In this document: positions 59,463 through 64,000 of the stretch, piece after piece
How the letters are laid out: every line of letters begins with the position of its first letter
Position numbering within the stretch: position 1 is the stretch's first letter
Source: Papilionanthe hookeriana x Papilionanthe teres
Lineage: Eukaryota > Streptophyta > Magnoliopsida > Asparagales > Orchidaceae
Direction of reading: 5' to 3'
DNA length: 64,000 nt
Assembly: GCA_022702705.1 (NCBI GenBank)
Contig: CM040433.1
Location: 24,739,797-24,803,796, forward strand
Translations under genes and position numbers: made by a program
Notes under the pieces: model-generated
Seen by the model: the letters and a program-made list of their open reading frames with translations, nothing else
Told to the model about the DNA's origin: nothing
Database searches by the model: none

Positions 59463-61825
59463 GGGGGCGTTTGTTTCGGGCTTTTGTGTGCGGCGCGGGG
59501 CGTTCGCAGCAGGTACGCCCGAATTTCTTCCGTTTGGTTGCAGCGGCGCGGCGGAAGCGGAGACGACGCGGGCAGCGGCAATATACCTACGGCGCAGCTT
59601 CCTCACGTAGTTATTTCTCATCCCTACCCCCGCGGTTGCCTTCTGTCTCCCTTCTGCCCGTTGATTATCTCTGGTATCTCTGGCCTTTTCTTCTTCCCTA
59701 TCCACTCGAATCGGCCGAGCTTAGGTAAAAATCAAGCCATTTTTGCCGATCTACTTGCAGATCTGAGGTATTTTACGTATCTCCGGTATTTCTGAAATTC
59801 ATTTCTATGTTTACGCCCTATGACATTCGTTTGAATCTGTGAGATGGCATGAGATTTTAGGTAGTTTATGCCTTTACTCTTCTTTGTGGTTTTCTGGAAT
59901 GAAGTTCCAGCTATCTCCTTGTTCTCCATCAAGCATATGCTTCTTACACTGACTATGGATTCAGTTCTTGTTTGCGGTTTTATGGTATTTTCGTAGGCTT
60001 GATCTGTTCAAAATAGCTGATGTGGAATGGCTAGAATGGTTTTTTGAGTTATTTTCCACTCTCATTTATATGCAGTAATGACAAAATGGAGTTTCATGGC
60101 ATGCTTTGTATTGAATATTACCATTGAATTAGCTCATTTGGCATGTCGTTGGGGTGTTATGGCATTCAGAAATGTTACGGGGCAGTTGGTCTTTCTTCTG
60201 CATTGTTGTTTGGGGTTATATGGCTATATACGATTTTTTGAATCTTTCAGAATTTCATTTGGGTACATTCTGTTTGGGTTCATTTAGCATTAAAAATCTC
60301 TGAGAAGGATTTTTGGCTTCGAGAAATGGGTTTACAGGTGTTGATTATGAGAGGACCTTTTATTTGGTCTGTTGGTGGTGTTCATTTGTGTACATTCTGT
60401 TTGGGTTCATAACTGCTCCAAGTTGGTTTATTACCTCTAATGACTTATAATTCTAATGGGGGATCGAACATACTATTATGCTTGAATGGGGGATGCCTTT
60501 GTGCCCATCAATATCAATTCCATAAACCTATCCTTGTTGTCATCTGATTTTGGTAACCATCGCAGCTGTTGATGGTGTATGCACAGCTGTTGATGGTGTA
60601 TGGCATTCAGAAATGTTCTGGGTGCACAGCTGTTGATGGTGTATGCGGACTTCTCTGATTTTAGTTATTGATGTATATTGCTATTAGTTCTACCATTTAA
60701 AACAAAAAAAAATGGTTTAGGCATGCCTCATTCTCGGTGAGACAACAGTGCATGGCTCATATCAAGATCAAAGCTTAAGAATATATTACATGCTTGATTT
60801 ATTTTTTTATTTTTTTTGTGTGTGTTTGTGTGTGTGTGTGTGTTCTACTTTTGATTAGTGAATGCCACTGCTTTATTTATTAATCATACCTCTTGATAGA
60901 AGAATTGCTGGGATTATACTCTTGATGGAAGAATTGCTCGGGTTTGAGCTTTGTTTAATCTACTCGGGCCCTGTTTGTAGTTGTATTTGAAGTCTTATGC
61001 TGGATGTGAATTCCTATGTTTCACCTGATTCTGTTGGGGTGAAGCTGTCTCGGTTTGGCTATTTGTAATTGTATTTGAAGTCTTATCCTGGATGTGAATT
61101 CCTATGTTTCACCTGCTTCTGTTGGGGTGAAGCTGTCTCGGTTTGGCTGTTTGTAGTTGTATTTGAAGTCTTATGTTGGAGGTGAATTTCTATGTTTGAG
61201 CTGCTTCTGTTGGGGTGAAGCTGTCTCGGTTTGGCTGTTTGTAGTTGTATTTGAAGTCTTATGTTATCGGTGAATTCCTATGTTTGAGCTGCTTCTGTTG
61301 GGGTGAAGCTGTCTCGGTTTGGCTGTTTGTAGTTGTATTTGAAGTCTTATGTTGGAGGTGAATTCCTATGTTTGAGCTGCTTCTGTTGGGGTGAAGTTGT
61401 CTCGGTTTGGCCCTTGTAGTGGTGTTCCATATGTGAAGTCCTATGATTGAAGTGAATTCATATGTTTGAGCTGCTTCTGTTGGGGTGAAGTTGTCTCGGT
61501 TTGGCCCTTGTAGTGGTGTTCTGAATGTGAAGTCCTATGTTGGAGGTGAAGTAATGTATGAAGGAAAGTCTTGTACCTACCCTTTCATCCTGTAATAAAA
61601 TTTTCATTTTTCTTTCCCGTGGATGTAGGTCATATTGACCGAACCACGTAAAATAATACGTGTTCTTTTATATTTTTTGCAATTTTTGTTTTTAATTTTA
61701 TGTTTAGTTTGGATGTGATGAAGGTTTAAAATTGAATGCATTTCGTTTCTATGTTGTTTCAAATGTTAGCCCAGTTATGAATTTTAATATATTTATTTTT
61801 TATATGTGCTCTAGCTTACTATAAC
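59463..61825 (+). other. PIF 5' terminal and leader region
   Basis: The first roughly 250 bp are GC-rich with many gcggc words and a possible donor (cttaggtaaaaa, about 59718), then T-rich, intron-like DNA. Local repeats: gcacagctgttgatggtgtatg-like units about 60555-60650, a (GT)n tract about 60815-60843, and an 88-bp minisatellite (60967-61556). No protein-coding exon was recognised before 61826; the ORFs near 59.5 kb are on both strands of the GC-rich end and are probably chance. Confidence 0.6.
60967..61556 (+). repeat. 88-bp minisatellite in PIF leader, about 6.5 copies
   Basis: Units of the form gtttgtagttgtatttgaag .. ctgttggggtgaag .. tctcggtttggc repeat with an exact 88-bp spacing for the first five (tttggc at 61054, 61142, 61230, 61318, 61406) and 94 bp for the next (61500). 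Later units carry shared variants, indicating stepwise duplication. Confidence 0.9.
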
Positions 61826-62753
61826 ATGGCCAGTAAGGGAAAGAAAATTGCTCAACCTGCGACATTGGAAAAGGACATAAAATATCTCTTTTGTGATCTA
61901 TGCATAAAAGAGATAGAGTTGGGAAATAGACCATCCACACATCTCAATAAAGAATGTTGGGAAAATGTTGTTAAGGGTTTTAAGGAAGCAACTGGTAGGA
62001 CGTATGATAGGTCACAATTTAAAAATAAATGGGATCAGATGAAAAAGGATTGGAAGACATGGAAAGATTTGAAAAATGGGTGTATAGGTCTCGGATGGAA
62101 TCCAGCTACGCGCACCATAGATGCATCTGAAGAGTGGTGGGCACAACGACTTGCGGTAAGTAGATAGATGTTTTTTCCATAATTTCAAAAGTTATTACAA
62201 TTATTGCTTAATTTTAATAGATCCACTTTTGTCTCAGGTTGTTCCCATTGCAAAGAAGTTTAAACTGGCTGGAATTGAACCTGATCTCGAGGAAAGGATG
62301 GATCGGATGTTCAAGGGAATCGTCGCCACTGGCAAGTTTGCATGTGCACCCAGCGAGGTCGGATTTGCTAAGACCCAGGAGACTGTGGCTGTTAGTCTAT
62401 CCGATGATTCTCCAGTACTACCTAGCCTTGGACATACTGAGATGCAGTCAACGAATCGATCAAAGCGTCCTCGCTTCGAAGGTAGGAAGAAGAGTGGAGC
62501 TGCATCATACAGGGCTCAGCTCTCCTACTTGGTCGAATCTTCAAATGATGCACCGCATAAAGTGTAGAAAACCTCGGTGAATGATGTGGTTTCGATTTTG
62601 GAGGAGGATGAAGACATTGCAGGTGATGATGACCTATATTATTTCGCAGTTGAGCTGCTACAGGATTCGGTACACAGGGACTTCTTCATGGAAATATCTA
62701 AGAAACGTAGGGTGAAGTACATACGACATTTTTATTACAGGAGGAACATCTGA
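61826..62753 (+). pseudogene. PIF ORF1, Myb/SANT-like protein with an in-frame stop
   Basis: The DNA-binding partner of the transposase. Exon 1 is 61826-62155 (110 codons); a phase-0 intron runs from gtaagt (62156) to tctcag (62237); exon 2 starts at 62238. Residues about 14-105 form the Myb/SANT-like domain, with CWENVVKGFKEATGR, FKNKWDQMKKDWKTW and the closing ASEEWW. Exon 2 holds a basic region (RSKRPRFEGRKKSG). A TAG at 62565-62567 interrupts it, but the same frame then stays open for 61 codons (acidic stretch, RDFFMEIS, RRVKYIRHFYYRR) to TGA 62751-62753. The stop therefore looks recent, or is a sequence error. The start is the first Met of the conserved frame. Confidence 0.85.
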
Positions 62754-62991
62754 CTTGGGTGCAAATTGTAGTTTAAATAGCACATTTGGACAACTACGCA
62801 TTTGTCCTAAACTTATGATTGTCTTGTTGTTTCTTTGAACGATTTATTTTGTTAAAGCAGTTTTCTTTCGTCGTCGTTCCTTTCATATTGTTCTGATAAG
62901 TGTTTACATTATACATGTGACTTGGGATAAATAATGCATATGAATTGCTTATTTATTTGGTTTTCTTTTTAAATTCAGAGTAAAATCTAGT
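62754..62991 (+). other. Spacer between PIF ORF1 and transposase
   Basis: T-rich non-coding sequence, possibly the ORF1 3' UTR and transposase promoter. No clear TATA box or terminator was identified. Confidence 0.5.
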
Positions 62992-64000
62992 ATGGATCCT
63001 GAGGAACGTCGTCGTAGGAGGAGAAACACAGCAATAAACCTGGCAATAGATTACTACAACACCTACATTAACCGTCCCCGATGTTACACATCAGCACAAA
63101 TTGGGGAAAAATGGGTTGTAGAGATGTTAGACGGACATCCAACCAGATTCCACAACATATTTAGAATGAGTCAGGAGGTATTTAAAGATCTTTTATCGGA
63201 GCTTGTTGACTCTCATGGACTGCATGGGTCTACGAGGACAACAAATCGGGAGGTATTAGCAATCACTATTTACATACTTTCACAGAACGAGTCGATGCGT
63301 TCAGCGATGGAATGGTTTCAACATTCGTCAGAAACAATTAGTAGGTACTTCACGGTAGGTTTGAATGCTCTGCTTAGCCTCGGTAGAGATGTTATCAAGC
63401 CACTTGATCCAACATTTGCACAAATACCACGAGAGATTCGTAACGATCCTCGGTACATGCCATTCTTTAAGGTATTTCATTTACAATTCACTGTTCCTTT
63501 TTTGAATCAACATAAAAATAATGTCACTAAACATTTTTAGGATTGTATCGGAGCAATTGATGGAACACATGTCGATGCACGTGTTTCGAATAATGAGAAA
63601 GTTGCATTTATCGGACGAAGTGGAATACCAACACAAAACGTCATGGCAGTATGCGATTTTAACATGTGTTTTACATTTGACATGCCTGGCTGGGAGGGTA
63701 GTGCACATGACAACAGAATATTTAAAAGTGCAACGAGAAATGAACGCTACCGTTTTCCGCATCCACCAAACGGTATGTGCATTAAACAAAATTCAATTAT
63801 GTGATCTTCATACATCAAAAATTACTTACAAGTTTTAAACAGGGAAATATTATCTGGTGGATGCCGGTTATCCGATGCAAAGAGGTTATATGAAACCATT
63901 CCCGGATACAAGGTATCATATACCGGACTTTGAAAGAGCAAGTAATATGACACGAACCCGGAAGGAGATCTTCAACAAACGACATTCTTCCTTAAGAGGC
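62992..64000 (+). CDS. PIF/Harbinger DDE transposase (HARBI1-like), partial
   Basis: Three exons join in frame: 62992-63471, 63541-63772 and 63843 to the window edge. Both introns are GT-AG (63472-63540, phase 0; 63773-63842, phase 1). The N-terminal part is basic (RRRRRRN), then a helical region (FHNIFRMSQEVFKDLLSELV, TTNREVLAITIYILSQ, FQHSSETISRYF) typical of the family. The DDE core has GAIDGTHVDA (Asp about 167) and GWEGSAHDNRIF (Asp about 217), then YYLVDAGYP and the KRHSSLRG stretch; the catalytic Glu expected just after lies past 64000. No stop is seen in the spliced frame. With ORF1 it would excise and reinsert the element. Confidence 0.9.

Larger units (their letters stand above)
59463..64000 (+). 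mobile_element. PIF/Harbinger transposon, 3' part beyond window
   Basis: It begins gggggcgtttgtttcgggc after cta (59460-59462). In X-D the uninterrupted target reads gactacatctc, so the insertion point is exact and cta is the likely 3-bp duplication. Order: GC-rich terminal and leader region, a long leader with repeats, ORF1 with a Myb/SANT-like domain, and the DDE transposase, both in plus orientation. This is the standard two-gene layout of plant PIF/Harbinger elements. The right end and the second terminal repeat are not in the window. Confidence 0.88.

Noticed and set aside
59460..59800. Both-strand ORFs at the PIF 5' end as protein-coding exons
   Set aside because: They are in the GC-rich terminal region with frames open on both strands and no similarity to ORF1 or transposase.

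Overview
The window is plant nuclear DNA from a transposon-rich, heterochromatin-like region, probably of a eudicot. It is mostly AT-rich and contains Ty3/gypsy elements of the Athila type primed by tRNA-Asp, a Ty1/copia relic, hAT-type MITEs and a PIF/Harbinger transposon with plant-style introns. I see no host gene, rRNA, tRNA or CRISPR array. All host-like small ORFs are explained by transposons or are chance ORFs in GC-rich or skewed stretches.

Left part (1-14785). AT-rich DNA without a gene runs to 3340. It is followed by a 5'-truncated copy of a large non-coding element that I call family X (copy X-D, 3341-5400), abutting a broken gypsy gag on the minus strand. Two related hAT-like fold-back elements follow (6422-7086; 7804-8351, the latter with a perfect 8-bp target duplication), then another TIR-bearing element (8540-9351), low-complexity DNA, and a decayed copia polyprotein on the minus strand.

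The rest is a nested stack that can be read from target-site duplications (TSDs). X-A runs from about 14785 and is interrupted three times. First comes G1, an Athila-like gypsy at 17863-46087 (TSD actcc). Second comes G2, an Athila-like gypsy on the minus strand at 46804-56720 (TSD cttat). Third comes a PIF/Harbinger transposon starting at 59463 and running off the window. The 3' LTR of G1 is itself split by X-B (31359-45993; TSD tatac/tataa), and X-B is split by X-C (37014-44290; perfect TSD aggac). The order of events is therefore X-A, then G1, then X-B, then X-C, with G2 and PIF as independent later hits on X-A.

G1 has LTRs of about 1.54 kb, a tRNA-Asp primer site, gag, protease, RT, RNase H and integrase. 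It also has two tandem, diverged copies of the plant 'putative transposon protein' ORF. GC-rich near-palindromes of about 13-15 bp form arrays in the U3 and again before each of the two downstream ORFs. G2 is a smaller sister element. It lost the integrase core and nearly all of the downstream ORF in one deletion, and it carries a different perfect palindrome at the same U3 position. All gypsy and copia ORFs are interrupted. The PIF element has an ORF1 with one in-frame stop and a transposase gene that is open up to the window edge.

The most unusual item is family X: about 7.3 kb, TGTTG...CAACA-type ends, 5-bp TSDs, no coding capacity, no terminal direct repeats, and a strong G/T strand skew in its 3' half. 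It behaves like giant solo LTRs or an undescribed integrase-mobilised non-autonomous element.
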